Positions 46,840 through 58,620 of a stretch of 64,000 bases of DNA are shown piece after piece. The position numbers and the translations under genes are program-made. The notes under the pieces are model-generated. The model had not been told where the DNA came from, searched no databases, and saw only the letters and a list, made by a program, of their open reading frames with translations. How positions within the stretch are numbered: the first letter of the stretch is position 1; every line of letters starts with the position of its first letter. This DNA is from Paraescarpia echinospica (lineage: Eukaryota; Annelida; Polychaeta; Sabellida; Siboglinidae), in assembly GCA_020002185.1 (NCBI GenBank), contig CM034541.1, positions 51,196,562 through 51,260,561 on the forward strand, written 5' to 3'.

Positions 46840-47660
46840 TTAGCGTATTGCCTACGTCAGCACAACTCCTACCCCAGTTATAGGTGGTCGATCAAAAACG
46901 AAAGTACGAAACTTAACTTATATACTTTAGCGTGGTTATAAAGTACGAAACTAAACTTATATACTTTAGCGTGGTTATTAAATAAAGTACGAAACTAAAC
47001 TTATATACTTTATTATTAAACGCATTATTGCTTACGTCAGCACACTCTAGGGGGACATCTCAACGTTTATACAATGGTTTTAATATACAATGGTTTTAGC
47101 GTGGTTAGCGTATTGCCTACGTCAGCACAACTCCTACCTCAGTTATAGGTGGTCGATCCAAAAAAAAACTAAACTTATATACTTTATTATTAAACGCATT
47201 ATTGCTTACGTCAGCACGCTCTAGGTACGGCGTTGATCGCTAGGACTAAAATACTCTCTGCACTCACCGCTAGGTGGCATCTCTAGTGGTACTGTTAAAA
47301 GTACGAAACTAAACGTTGCATGGTTTTAGCGTGGTTAGCGCGATATCTCACCGCTAGGTGGCATCTCGAATCTACAAACGCATTATTGCTTACGTCAGCG
47401 TTGAGGACTACATTAAAAGTACGAAACTAAACGTTGCATGGTTTTAGCGTGGTTAGCGCGATAAACGCATTATTGCTTACGTCAGCACGCTCTAGGTACG
47501 GCGTTGATCGCTAGGACTAAAATACTCTCTGCACTCACCGCTAGGTGGCATCTCGTGGTTAGCGTATTGCTTACGTCAGCGCGCTCTAGGTACGGCGTTG
47601 ATCGCTAGGACTAAAATACTCTCTGCACTCACCGCTAGGTGGCATCTCTCTAGTGTACTG
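46840..47660. repeat. array of modules with seven TTGC(T/C)TACGTCAGC boxes (right arm)
   Basis: Mirror of 28740-29470 with an extra module near 47560-47640. It lies 3' to both the plus-strand exon at 46183 and the minus-strand gene at 47875. Confidence 0.75.
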
Positions 47661-47874
47661 TCAATCATCCAATTAGTATCAAATTACATCGCTCATCAAT
47701 CACGTTTTTTATAAGTAGGTTTCCCAAACTCATTAGTGTCAAACACAAAGCCTTTGATCTTTTTTATACATAGGATTAGTCTCGCATTATTGCTGACTCA
47801 GCTGGGTGCCCGAATCGTTTAGTGGTCATTAAAACGTTTTTTATAAGTAGGCTTTTGAGGTTGAACATGTCTTA

Positions 47875-48620
47875 CTATCTACTCACGACCGCGACTAACG
47901 GAACTTGTCGTTTCCTTTGACATGTCGTCGTCCTCTGACGCTGTCTGCATGTAAATCCGACGATGGGGTTCCCCACTAAATCCATTGGTGTGTTAACATC
48001 CTTAAGACCACGAGCGAACGTTTTCCAATCCATCGGTTCAAACGATTTCTGTTTTCTCAGCACGTCGTTCACGAGATCTACGATGTTACTTCCATGTACC
48101 GCCACAATTATGTACACAAACTCGCCACGATCGTTCCACCCTACTACACCTTTGATTTTATCGAGGAGTCGCCGTGCTTTCTGCTTCATAGCTTTCGGCA
48201 TGCTGTCGATGGTTTCCTTTTCGATAATTTCATTTTCAATAGATGGTTCTACTTTGTTTTCATCTTTGCTGGGAACTTTCTTGATGGCCACACGCAGCGG
48301 TTCCTGCCTACGCTTGTCAGAAATTTTCCTTCTCGTGTATATCGCTGCGTTCTAATATGTCTGGCATTTCGTCGTCGAGTCGTCGCAACAAACTTTCGAT
48401 AGGATTAGCAGGAGGAGGACGTTCCTGTTGGTTCTACTCTAAAATATGGGTATCAGGGCCATTTTCTTTGTATGTGGCATGGTCACCCGATACGGTAAAA
48501 GCGATGTTGAGAGTAGTAATAGGTGTTCGTTCAAACCAGTTTTCATTGAAATTGGGCAAAAGTTGTCATGTTCTCAAATCTTTTAACATCGCCCGTTTTT
48601 CATGATTTCGCCTCCAACTG
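47875..48620 (-). pseudogene. broken gene for a small GSNIVDLVNDVLR-motif protein
   Basis: Read on the minus strand, the main frame (from 48291 or upstream to 47875) gives a basic helix-rich segment (MPKAMKQKARRLLDKIK), WNDRGEFVY, GSNIVDLVNDVLR, then FEPMDWKTFARGLKDVNTP and GNPIVGF. I have the impression of related small proteins being common as repeat-encoded ORFs in aquatic invertebrates, but I cannot name the family. Upstream, a one-base shift near 48315 separates it from an in-register N-terminal part (NPIESLLRRLDDEMPDILER), and an earlier piece (about 48590-48430) ends at a stop. GTGAGT at 47885-47880 may be a splice donor, so the listed C-terminus after residue 118 may be intronic read-through. 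Function unknown. Confidence 0.55.
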
Positions 48621-48717
48621 ACGAGCTGTACGGATGAGGTCGCCATTTTCGTTGCGGGTTTTTCTGAGATGATGAAATCATCACCATGTGTAAATTCGCT
48701 GAGTCGGCGTGAGGGGT

Positions 48718-51700
48718 GTTAGTGGTAGATCGCTGTGGCTGTGATGGTGGGGGACCCAAGAGGATCCCACCATCATACGACACTCCAGAGAAGCAAGGAG
48801 CGTGGGAAGATAGGGAGTGTCGCCGCCTAAGGGTGGTGGTAGTCATTGCGTGGGCAAGAGAAGGTACAAGCGGGAGTGACGTCGCCTATCGGCGTTGCTC
48901 GGGTAGAATTCCGATGATTTGCGACGGGACTGAGCAGCATGATTGGTGGAGTCGAGGCTAGAATAAAGTGTTGTAATAAAGCGGGATTAATGAAAGATTT
49001 ACGAATTCGACGAATCGGTATCTATCCAACTTGGTGTATACGTGAGGTGAAATATGTATAGGGAGATGTTATAGTGGAACCCGTATGTGTTTTTGTTAGC
49101 CATGGGAAGGTCGTTTTCTGGTAGGGAGTGAAAGGTAGCGAAATCGGCTATTAAATCGTTATTAAGAAGTGAGTGGACGTTCGGCATGTTTTTAAAAGTA
49201 AATATAGGGTGTGTTTTTATTGTGAGAGATATATAATGATAAAGTCGGACGTTCTGTCGAAATTCCCCCTCTAAATTAGAATCGATGCCTTTTTATTTTG
49301 TTATGAGCGAACAGTGCTAGTTGACTGCGAGCGCGCGCCAGCCGACGACGGTGTGCGTTATTAATAGACACCATTAGCTACCGCAATAAGCAAAAACCTG
49401 ACGCCAAAATCATACGCCGACCGCAAAGTTAATTGAGTTCTACGTCACAGCTTTTGCGATCCAATCAGAGGTTTACGCCGGATCTGCCTTTAGACTTCGC
49501 GTATGAACGCCAAACATGGATATTTCGCGTAATTACAAACGCCGACTTATTTCGTACATAAGTATTTATGATAATTCAAATGTAACTACACAGAGTAATA
49601 GCTACACCTTTTAGGAATACATGCTTATAAAGAAAGTTGACATGTAAATTACATATATGCAAGTTTGACGCCTTTTAAAAAGAACTACGACTTGCTTGTT
49701 TTATTTGCAGCGGTGCAGTGAGGCGCAATAACAATGCACTACACATTTGTTTATTGGACCCCACATGCTTAGCCTAGACTTTCGCATGGCTAAGCGCATA
49801 AGCATATACCATATTGTAACACCTGTCTATCTAATGTTTATTAAGCCCACACAGATAGTTATAAAGGCCTACTATGTATATTAACCTAAACTTATTTATT
49901 TATTTTGTAAACGTAGTTGAGTCGTTGGTTGCATTATGTCTATTTTGGCTATGTTGCAATGCTGGCATATCAAGTTTTTTGCAACTACGAAAATATATAT
50001 CTTTAAACAGAAACCTAAGCATTGTATTTGGCGGTTTAAATAAAATGTAGATTTGTGGCCTATTTACGTTCCGGACAGGACTAGATGTAGACAGTTGATT
50101 GAAAAAAACTGTTAATAAAAAAATATTATTGAGCAAAGTGCGCTAACCAGCTGTCTATCAGTGTCAGATGTGGCGTTTGTTTGCAATATGTTCCCGCTGT
50201 TCATATTTAATAAAAAACAAACAACGTTTATAACCATTTTACAAATGGTAACGTAGCAATTACCCCGCCACCCCTCCCATCCCGTGCAACGTTTCGTCAC
50301 ATACACTCGCCTCGCATAAGTTTGACAGAAATTGACTTTATGGATGTCCCCTGATACGTTAGACCAATTAAAGAAAATATTGTCCATTACGGTACCCCAC
50401 GCTGTGGTATACAAACAACAAACATCATGATTAGGCTACGTTATTGCATAACAGGACTCGAAACAATTTTGTTTGTTTGTTTAGCCTAATTGTACGAGCC
50501 GGAATTATTGCATTGGGGTTCGCGTTTGCCGTTCTTGCGTCCTATATTCTACATTCCTGCGATTGTCGATTGCGATAAAGGTTAAATAGTTCCGTTAACA
50601 CATTTATACATATATTTATATATTTCGTATATACACTTTACTGTTAGTATCACACAGAAAATCACTACATATGAGAAGATCTGCTGGAGCCGATCGTAAA
50701 ACCGCTCACTGCGCGCTTAGCTAATGGCGTTTTATTGAACGTCGACGCGAGATCTGCGGTTTACTTCAAATTTGAGGTGGCGTTCAGATTTGGTGTACGG
50801 TCGTGGCGCTTAATTGCGTTATCTAATGGTCTCTATTAATGTATGGTCGACACGCGCTGACTTAGTCTATGGTGAAAATTTTATTACGAAAAACCCGATA
50901 ATTTAAGCGAATTTAACGAAACAAAAAATGCCTTATTTAAAAAAAATACGATCTATCGAAAAGCAACAGACGCTGTTATTTTGTAGTGTCGTATTTAACG
51001 AAACAAGAAATGTGCTATTTTGTGAGTGAAAAATAGCGAAATCGGCTTTTAAATCGTTATATAGAAGTGGGTGGGCGTTCTGCGTGCTTTTAAATTAATA
51101 TAGGGTGTGCTTTTTATTAACGTCCCGAGTGTACCTCGTGAAAAGTTAAAGTCCGAGTGTATTTCGTGAAAACTTCCGAAAAGTTCCGAGTATATTTGTG
51201 CAGCTTCGTCAAAACGAATATGTGCCGAGTGTACCTCATGAAAATGTTTGAAGCGTCCGCTTGCGTTTGGCGGCGCCAAACCGGCGCGGAAGATCGCGTC
51301 GCGATATCTCGACCGGTCGCGATTCTGTGGCGGAAGTTAGATCGACGCCCGGCAGAAAGTTAAAGTCGACGCCGATTTGACGTAGACGAGTCGGGACGAT
51401 ATAGTAAGCTAAATTAATCAGTAGGAATAAAGTTTTCAACGGTTTTTTTTTCACGATTACAAAGCATACAACATACAAGTACGAGGTTTTCGTAATACAT
51501 ATAAAAATAGCGCTTAAAGCACTATTCCATAAAGAACGACGGCCGACCTAAGCTAAAATAATAACTATTAATTCTTAAATGTCATAATAACAAAACACCG
51601 ATAATTAAAGGGAACGTCGGCCGGCGCGCCATTCGGACGAAGCGGGGGATTTTCCACAGAACGACCCGCCTTTATAATTATAGATCTTTCATAATAAAAA

Positions 51701-52895
51701 ACAGACCCTATGCTAATTTAAAATCACGCCGAACGTCCACGCACTTCTAAATAACGATCTAATAGCCGATTTCGCTATCTTTTACTAAAAAAATAGCACA
51801 TTTCTTGTTTCGTTAAAATCGCTTATAATTTTTTTTCACAATGAAATTCACACAACAGAGTTATTTAGCCCGATCCGAACATCCACGTACTTCAAAATAA
51901 GGATTTCATTGCCGATTTAGGTATTTTTTATGGCTGATCGATCAATTAAACCACCGCCCGCCGCCACCAGCGATAACACGTCGGCGTCGGATGGCGCGCG
52001 CGCAGGCGACTAGCACTGTTTCCTAAAAAAAATAACAAGGTGTCGATTTTAAGTTAGCGGGGAAATTGCCACAGAACGTCTCGACTTTATAATTATATAT
52101 CTCCCACAATAAAAAACCACGCCCTATATTAATTTAAAAACATGCCGAATCTACGCATTTCTAAATAACGATTTAATAGCCGATTTCGCTATTTTTCATT
52201 CCCTACCGCAAACGAACGACCCAGTAGTGACGTCACCGCGGTCGGCGTCGACTCTTCCCACGGCTATCAAAAAGACATACGGGTTCCACTGTAACATCGC
52301 CCTATACGTACTCCACCTTCCGTATACAACACGTCGGATAGATACCCATTCGTTGACTTCGTAAACCTTTTATTAATCGCACCTTATTATAACACCACAT
52401 TCTAGACTCGCCTCCGTCCATCAAACCAATGGCTTGGTACCTTCGGTAATCGTCAATATCTTACCCGACCACCACCGATAGGCGTCACCACTCCAGCTTC
52501 TATCTTCTCTCGTCCACGAAACCCCCGCCACTCATTATCTTCCCACGGCGTTTTCACAACAAAACTTCTAGAAAGGGTGCGGTTTCATCGATGATGACGT
52601 CATCACATACGACGTCAACAACAAAAACTACCCACGCAACACCGCATCCTATTCAAACTTTTCTAAGCGTCTGCCTCTAGGCACCATCGGCTCGGTTTTC
52701 GGTCCCTTCGCTAAGCGTCGGCCTCGCTCACGTAACCACCACCGCCGGTAGGCAGTGACACCCCCAGCTTACCACAACGTCAGTAGGCGGCGACACCCCC
52801 TATCTCCCCTCGCTCCTAGCTTGTCTGGGGAGGCGTGTGATAGTTGGGGCCCCCTGGAGATCACCACCGTCACAGCCACAGCGATCTACCTCTAA
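48718..52895. mobile_element. 4.2-kb element with long imperfect terminal inverted repeats
   Basis: The left end GTTAGTGGTAGATCGCTGTG and the right end (inverse of 52876-52895, GTTAGAGGTAGATCGCTGTG) start arms that align imperfectly for about 570 bp on the left (48718-49290) and about 820 bp on the right (52070-52895). Shared blocks include ATACGGGTTCCACT, GATAGATACC and the ~95-bp module. A second inner pair (about 49310-49440 and 50700-50880) is also inverted. No transposase frame is seen, so it is non-autonomous. Flanking target duplications were not resolved. Confidence 0.7.
50997..51513 (+). repeat. dispersed repeat also found at 15249-15761
   Basis: Inverse of the spacer between the 10-kb copies. 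It includes the module GTGAAAAATAGCGAAATCGG...TTATTAACG (51030-51120), which also occurs at 49130-49230 and, inverted, near 51700-51800, 52090-52200 and 15640-15740. Confidence 0.85.
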
Positions 52896-53144
52896 CGCCT
52901 ACAACTATGGAGGCCCCTCTTCCTCAGGACGTCTTGCGTAGATGTCATGTACTTCTCCAGAGTCGAAAAGGGAATGACCAGAATAATATGAATAAAGGTA
53001 CTTACATTGGTTTCCAGCGTTATGTCATTTGCATAACCAATCAGACCGAACGTCACATGAGTCAGCCAATAAGATTTGAATAACCTAATTATACGAACCA
53101 ATCAAAACTATGTCTACGTCAGCAGAAGCTTACGTGAGCCTGTA

Positions 53145-53390
53145 ATACATTGTTTCAAATGGCCAAATGTATCGCTTCCTCGTCTGTCGCAATGTATAAA
53201 GATTGTTGGAAAGAAACACGGTTGCGCAGTGCCATGTCCTCGCGGCGTTTTTTCACGTGACTGTACAGTTCACCAACTTGCCGCCGTAGGAAAAGCCATC
53301 AATACATTGTGTAAAATAGCTAAATGTGTCGCTTCCTCGTCTGTCTACTGTCGCAACGTATAAAGTTTGTTGGAAAGAAAAAAGGTATCA
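53145..53390 (+). repeat. 157-bp-spaced direct duplication
   Basis: Blocks TCGCTTCCTCGTCTGTC...CAA(T/C)GTATAAAG(A/T)TTGTTGGAAAGAAA occur at about 53170 and 53328, diverged. Confidence 0.7.
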
Positions 53391-53399
53391 GTAATTTGT

Positions 53400-55131
53400 C
53401 TGCTATTAAAACGGACCATTACACGCGCTTGATATTCACAAAACGTGCAAATAAAATAGTTATGCCGCTGCAGTATGAAGAAACCTCAAAACCACCGGAG
53501 AGCAGGAAATGGCCCCGTTCTGGGATAGGATAATGCACAAAAACTTGGTGTCATTTCACTTCCCAATGATACTGTCCGTCGCAGAATATGCAAGCTTTCT
53601 TTGGACATAAAAGAACCCAGTGATCCAGGAAATCAAAAGTGCTGTTTTGTTCAGCATGCAACATGATGAATCGAGAGATGTTCAGTCCTGCTCCCAACTG
53701 ATGGTGTTCACCATCCAACATGATGTATCGACAGATGTTCAGTCCTGCTCCCAACTGATGGTGTTCACCATCCAACATGATGAATCGAGAGATGTTCAGT
53801 CCTGCTCCCAACTGATGGTGTTCACCATCCAACATGATGTATCGACAGATGTTCAGTCCTGCTCCCAACTGATGGTGTTCACCATCCAACATGATGTATC
53901 GAGAGATGTTCAGTCCTGCTCCCAACTGATGGTGTTCACCATCCAACATGATGTATCGACAGATGTTCAGTCCTGCTCCCAACTGATGGTGTTCACCATC
54001 CAACATGATGAATCGAGAGATGTTCAGTCCTGCTCCCAACTGATGGTGTTCACCATCCAACATGATGTATCGACAGATGTTCAGTCCTGCTCCCAACTGA
54101 TGGTGTTCACCATCCAACATGATGTATCGAGAGATGTTCAGTCCTGCTCCCAACTGATGGTATTCACCATCCAACATGATGTATCGAGAGATGTTCAGTC
54201 CTGCTCCCAACTGATGGTGTTCACCATCCAACATGATGAATCGAGAGATGTTCAGTCCTGCTCCCAACTGATGGTGTTCACCATCCAACATGATGTATCG
54301 ACAGATGTTCAGTCCTGCTCCCAACTGATGGTGTTCACCATCCAACATGATGTATCGACAGATGTTCAGTCCTGCTCCCAACTGATGGTGTTCACCAGGT
54401 ACATTCACAACGGAAACCTGAAGGAAGAATTCTTCTTTTCTGATGACCTCGAGTTAACATCCAAAGGAGGAAGACGTGATTGAAAAACTGACTGAATTCT
54501 TTGAAACCGAAGGTCTTGCTGGAACGATCTCTGTGGTGTGTATACCGACGGGGCCCTTGCAGTGCTTGGATCGAGATCAGGATTTGTAACCCTCGTCAAA
54601 CGAAAAGCTCCACGTGCCATCTCTCTTCTTTGCATGATACACAGACAGGCCCTTGCGTCAAAGACATGTCCCAGGCGTTCTTGGAAACCCTTGACACATT
54701 CATAAAAACTGTGATCTTTGTGAAAGCAAAATCTTCTTTCAGCCTGGACAGAAGATGGATGGCAACTACGACTAGCTTACCTCATCAACATATTCGGTGG
54801 ACAGCTCAACAATCTGAACGTTGAACTGTAGGGGAAAGAAACCTTGATCATTGATTTTGTTGAAGAAGTCAAAGCTTTAATGCGCAAGCTGGAGAATTAG
54901 GGGCGCAAGATTGGCTTAGACAACATGGCAATATTGGAAACAGTATCAGAGATCGCCGAAGACTGCGATGACACAACACAGAGTTTGATAATTGAGCACC
55001 TGAAAGCATTGAAGGTGGAATTCACAAGATACTTCCCGGAGATATCCAGTCAAACAACTCGATTGTTGAAGAATCCTTTCACTGCGCCAGTGACAAGTGT
55101 ACCAGATGACAACGATGCTGCACAAACATAG
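53400..55131 (+). pseudogene. decayed hAT-transposase-derived gene (ZBED5/SCAND3-like) with an internal minisatellite
   Basis: Related host genes derive from hAT transposases. The pieces lie in order but in changing frames: LPNDTVRRRICKLSLDIK (about 53560), FSMQHDESRDVQSCSQLMVF (53650, the acidic DESxDV segment of the RNase-H-like core), VFTRYIHNGNLKEEF (54400), GVYTDGALAVLGSRSGFV (54535), CMIHRQALASK (54635) and a C-terminal helix-rich part (54925-55131, HLKALKVEFTRYFPE). Stops and shifts near 54483, 54560, 54680-54830 and 54898 kill it. The DESxDVQSCSQLMVF codons are expanded into 13 tandem copies. Identification of the superfamily is firm; the exact subfamily is less sure. Confidence 0.75.
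53659..54397 (+). repeat. 57-bp minisatellite, 13 units, inside the hAT relic
   Basis: Each 57-bp unit encodes 19 residues (DVQSCSQLMVFTIQHDVST, with D(E/V)S(R/T) variants). The multiple of three keeps the frame open on the plus strand, and the unit has no stop in one minus frame, so both strands show ~285-codon open frames. Neither is evidence of a gene. Confidence 0.95.
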
Positions 55132-55330
55132 CTTCTAGGTCTCCAGGACGATTCAGGTGCCAAGATTAAGTTCGAATCGGACACTGTCTTGGTGTTCTGG
55201 TCATCAATTGAAGTTACCTACCATAACCCGACTTTCCTCTGCGTCACCCGCTACCATTCGGCAGCATTTGCTATAACGAAACCCATAATCAGTAAACTTG
55301 TCGATGGTTTGCATCCAAACCTGGGGTCAA

Positions 55331-55500
55331 TTACATTGCAATGTAATGTGTTACTGTTACTTTGTTTTCTTCCTATTACTATTACCTTTGAAGCAATTAC
55401 TATTACCATTACATTTTCAAACGGAATTTTTTTGTATAATGCACAGTATGCATAACTACAATAAGTACAATGTTTTATTATATATATATATATATATATG
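55331..55500. repeat. palindrome, ATTAC-rich tract and TA microsatellite
   Basis: ATTACATTG/CAATGTAAT is a perfect 18-bp palindrome at about 55331-55348. ATTACTATTACC-type repeats follow, then (TA)n at 55478-55499. Similar ATTAC-rich sequence lies beyond the next LINE (58950-59070), as if the LINE had inserted into it. Confidence 0.6.
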
Positions 55501-55688
55501 TTTTCTTTTGTTTTACTATTACTCATACAATTACGGTGATTGTTACGATGACGTGCTACGCAGAATGTACTAAGCTGATTATTCGTTTGCTTTACAGTTT
55601 TTTCATTTGATTTTCTATGTTGCTTCTGGTAGTAGCGTAAAGACGACGGACTGGGGAGATTGGTTTAATATGATATACTTAACTAGAT

Positions 55689-58620
55689 TTGTTAATGGAT
55701 GATAATATTAGTATTGACCGGATCCAAACAAATGCAAACTTTGACTTTAGAAAATTATATAATGAAATTAATCATTACGGAGATGAAATGTATCATGATT
55801 CCCCCTTTTCTTTAAATACCAATGATTGTAAATATTTTACCCCAACTGAATTCTCAAAAGCTTTCCACTGTGACAATATATCTCTATCGATGTTATATAT
55901 GAATTGTCGCAGTTTGGAGGCACACTGGGATTCTGTGCAAGAAGTACTTTTTAACGTGTCTTGAAATGGACTCAAACTTGATTTAATTGGCTTACCAGAA
56001 ATATTTAGAATTCGTGATTCCCAGCAATACAAAATAAGTGGCTACCACAGTTTATTTTTTAATACAACATTTAAAAATGATGATGGGCATGGTGGAGTTG
56101 CAATATATATCAACGAAAGCTTCACCTACTCTAAACGTGAAGATCTCTCTATATTTATTCCCCATGTGTTTGAATCTATATTTTTTGAATTTCAAGGTAA
56201 TCATAATAAACCTTTTATTGTAGGTGTAATTTATCGTCCTAACTCTGCTCCTCGTGCAGATATCGATATGTTTATAAGTAAAATAATAGAAACACAGGAT
56301 AAAATATCAAATGAAAATAAAACTGCTTATTTAATGGGCGACTATAACATTAATTCGCTAAACTTAGTCACCCATCAAAAAACCAATGACTTCATAGATA
56401 ATGTAATATCTCAAGAATTTATTCCGCATATAACTAAACCAACACGAATAACATCATATTCGGCAACACTTATAGACCACTTATATTCAAATCATATTCA
56501 TCCTAGTTATGAATTGGGGATTATTATCACTGATTTAGCCGATCATTTTGGAATATTTCATATAATTTATGGCACACCTCGTCCACAAAAATCAGCATAT
56601 GGGCAGGTACGACAGTTGACCCCACAAAACATTGCATCATTTAGAAATCTATTAGATATGGCTGATTACTCAACTGTACTATCCACTGCCGATGCGAATG
56701 AAACTTATGATAATTTTATGATAATATACAAATCACTTTTCGAAATATCTTATCCAATTAAATCTGTGAAAGTTAAACAAAAATACATTAAACGAGAACC
56801 GTGGATTACTTCAGGCATATTGACTTCATCTCTAAATAAAGCAAAGTTACTTCGAAAGAAATTAAACAGACCTAATCCAGAAATCATCAATAAATATAGA
56901 GAATACTGTAGTCTTTAATAAGATTAAAAGAGCAGCAAAAAGTGCTTATTATACAGAAATGCTAGAAGAACGTAAGCACATTATCAAAGAAACATGGGCT
57001 GTACTACGACAAGCAATACATAAACAAAAATAATTCGCCAAACTACCTGAAACCTTCATCATAAACAGACAAGAGAATACAAATTTAAAACAAATTACAG
57101 AAGAATTTAATAATTTTTTCGTTGGAATAGGTAACTCGATAAGCAACTCAATAGCTCTTCCTGTTAAACAATTTAAAACACACCTAAGACGAAACTATCC
57201 CGTAAATTTTTTCATGCAACCAACGTAGATAACAGAAATAGAAATAATTGTACGAAAACTTAAAACAAAAAGCACTGAAGGTTTCGACGGTATATCCACT
57301 AAACTACTACAAGCGACCATACATGAAATGGCCACTCCGCTTGAGCATATACTAAACCAATCCTTTGTCACGGGAATTGTTCCTGAAAACTTAAAAACTG
57401 CAAAAGTCATTCCCGTCTTCAAATCAGGTAACTATAAACTGTTCAACAATTATAGACCTATAAGTATTCCAACAATTATAGACCTATAAGTATTCCAACA
57501 ATTATAGACCTATAAGTATTCCAACAATTATAGACCTATAAGTATTCTACTCGCGATTTCTAAAGTAATGGAAAAAATTGTATGCAGTAAATTATTAATG
57601 TTCTTAGAAAAATATAACATTTTGTATAAACACCAATACGGGTTTCGTGCAGAACATTCTACTATTCAACCAATACTGCACCTGCTGAAAGATATTGCAG
57701 AGGCAAACCATAAAATAACAAAAAACCTTCGGCTGTGTTTCTGAACCTTTCAAAGGCATTCGATACAATAAACCATGATATTTTACTGTACAAACTAAAC
57801 TTTTATGGAATTCGGGGAATAAGCAATAAATGGTTTGCAAGTTATTGATCAAATCGAAAACAATATACTGAGATACACAAATGTCAATAATCTCCAAAAA
57901 ACATGATAAACCAGGTAAATAACTGTATTCAAATAAACAGTGAAATTATTAATCATGTTGGAAAGGATGACAAAGAAGAATCGGTGAAGTTCTTAGGAAT
58001 ACATATTGATAAACATTTAACATGGAAAACCATATAAACATAATCAGTTCTGAAATATCTAGAGCAATTTTTGCAATTAATAGAATGAAACATTTTTTGC
58101 CACGCAGTGCTTTAAAAACTCTACATTATACCTTAATTCAAAGTCACTTAACTTACGGTGTACAAGCATCGGGCAATGGAAATACCATGAGAAAGATAGA
58201 AATAAAAAAAAAACGCGCTATACGAATAATTAACAAAAAAGATACAGAAGTCACACCGATCCTATCTTTAAATCTGAAAATATACGTAAAATCACTGATA
58301 TTCACAGGTTGCATGTCTCACTATTTATGTATGATTATCACCATAATATACTGCCTAAATCCTTCAAACATTATATACCAAAAAAGAATCTAACCACTAA
58401 CACCAGCATTACTAGACAACGTAACCTCTTATATAGAGAGAAGCCCAGAACACATTTTTCATCTAAGTTACCTAAACTCCATTTTAAAAACTATGGAATA
58501 ATCTCGATTATAAGATACAAAACGTCAAATCCAGACAACAAATTAAATTGTTATTATCCAATCAATATCTAGACAACTATCTTAGCCACGTGCCTAAATC
58601 CCAGATGGCTAAGGATAGAA
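55689..58620 (+). pseudogene. decayed LINE (APE endonuclease + reverse transcriptase), Jockey/CR1 superfamily
   Basis: Non-LTR retrotransposon relic. An N-terminal piece (55689-55964) is followed by the endonuclease (56038-56918): VGVIYRPNSAP, LMGDYNINSLN, ATLIDHLYSN and DLADHFGIF mark the catalytic fold. The reverse transcriptase runs about 57220-57850 ([54 protein letters not shown]), broken by stops. The YxDD core is deleted: the sequence jumps from FASY (57840) to ESVKFLGIHIDKHLTW (57985). The C-terminal part (58022-58570) follows with PRSALKTLHYTLIQSHLTYG. A 26-bp segment at the NYRPISI codons occurs four times (57449-57550). Extremely A/T-rich codon use, unlike PEPCK. Confidence 0.88.

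Larger units (their letters stand above)
45352..47878. repeat. right arm of the large inverted repeat
   Basis: Reverse complement of 28522-30935. The inner end ATCCATTGTCAAATGTGAC abuts the LINE 3' end. The outer end stops at TTACTATCTAC, immediately beside the splice donor of the minus-strand gene at 47875-48620. It has seven ACGTCAGC boxes against six in the left arm. Confidence 0.9.

Noticed and set aside
28522..47878. Polinton/Maverick with long terminal inverted repeats
   Set aside because: No DNA polymerase B, integrase, protease or packaging ATPase is visible, and most of the interior is satellite. The gap leaves a small doubt.
53551..54483. Two overlapping 285-287-codon repeat proteins on opposite strands
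   Set aside because: Product of the 57-bp stop-free unit; the plus frame belongs to a dead transposase-derived gene.
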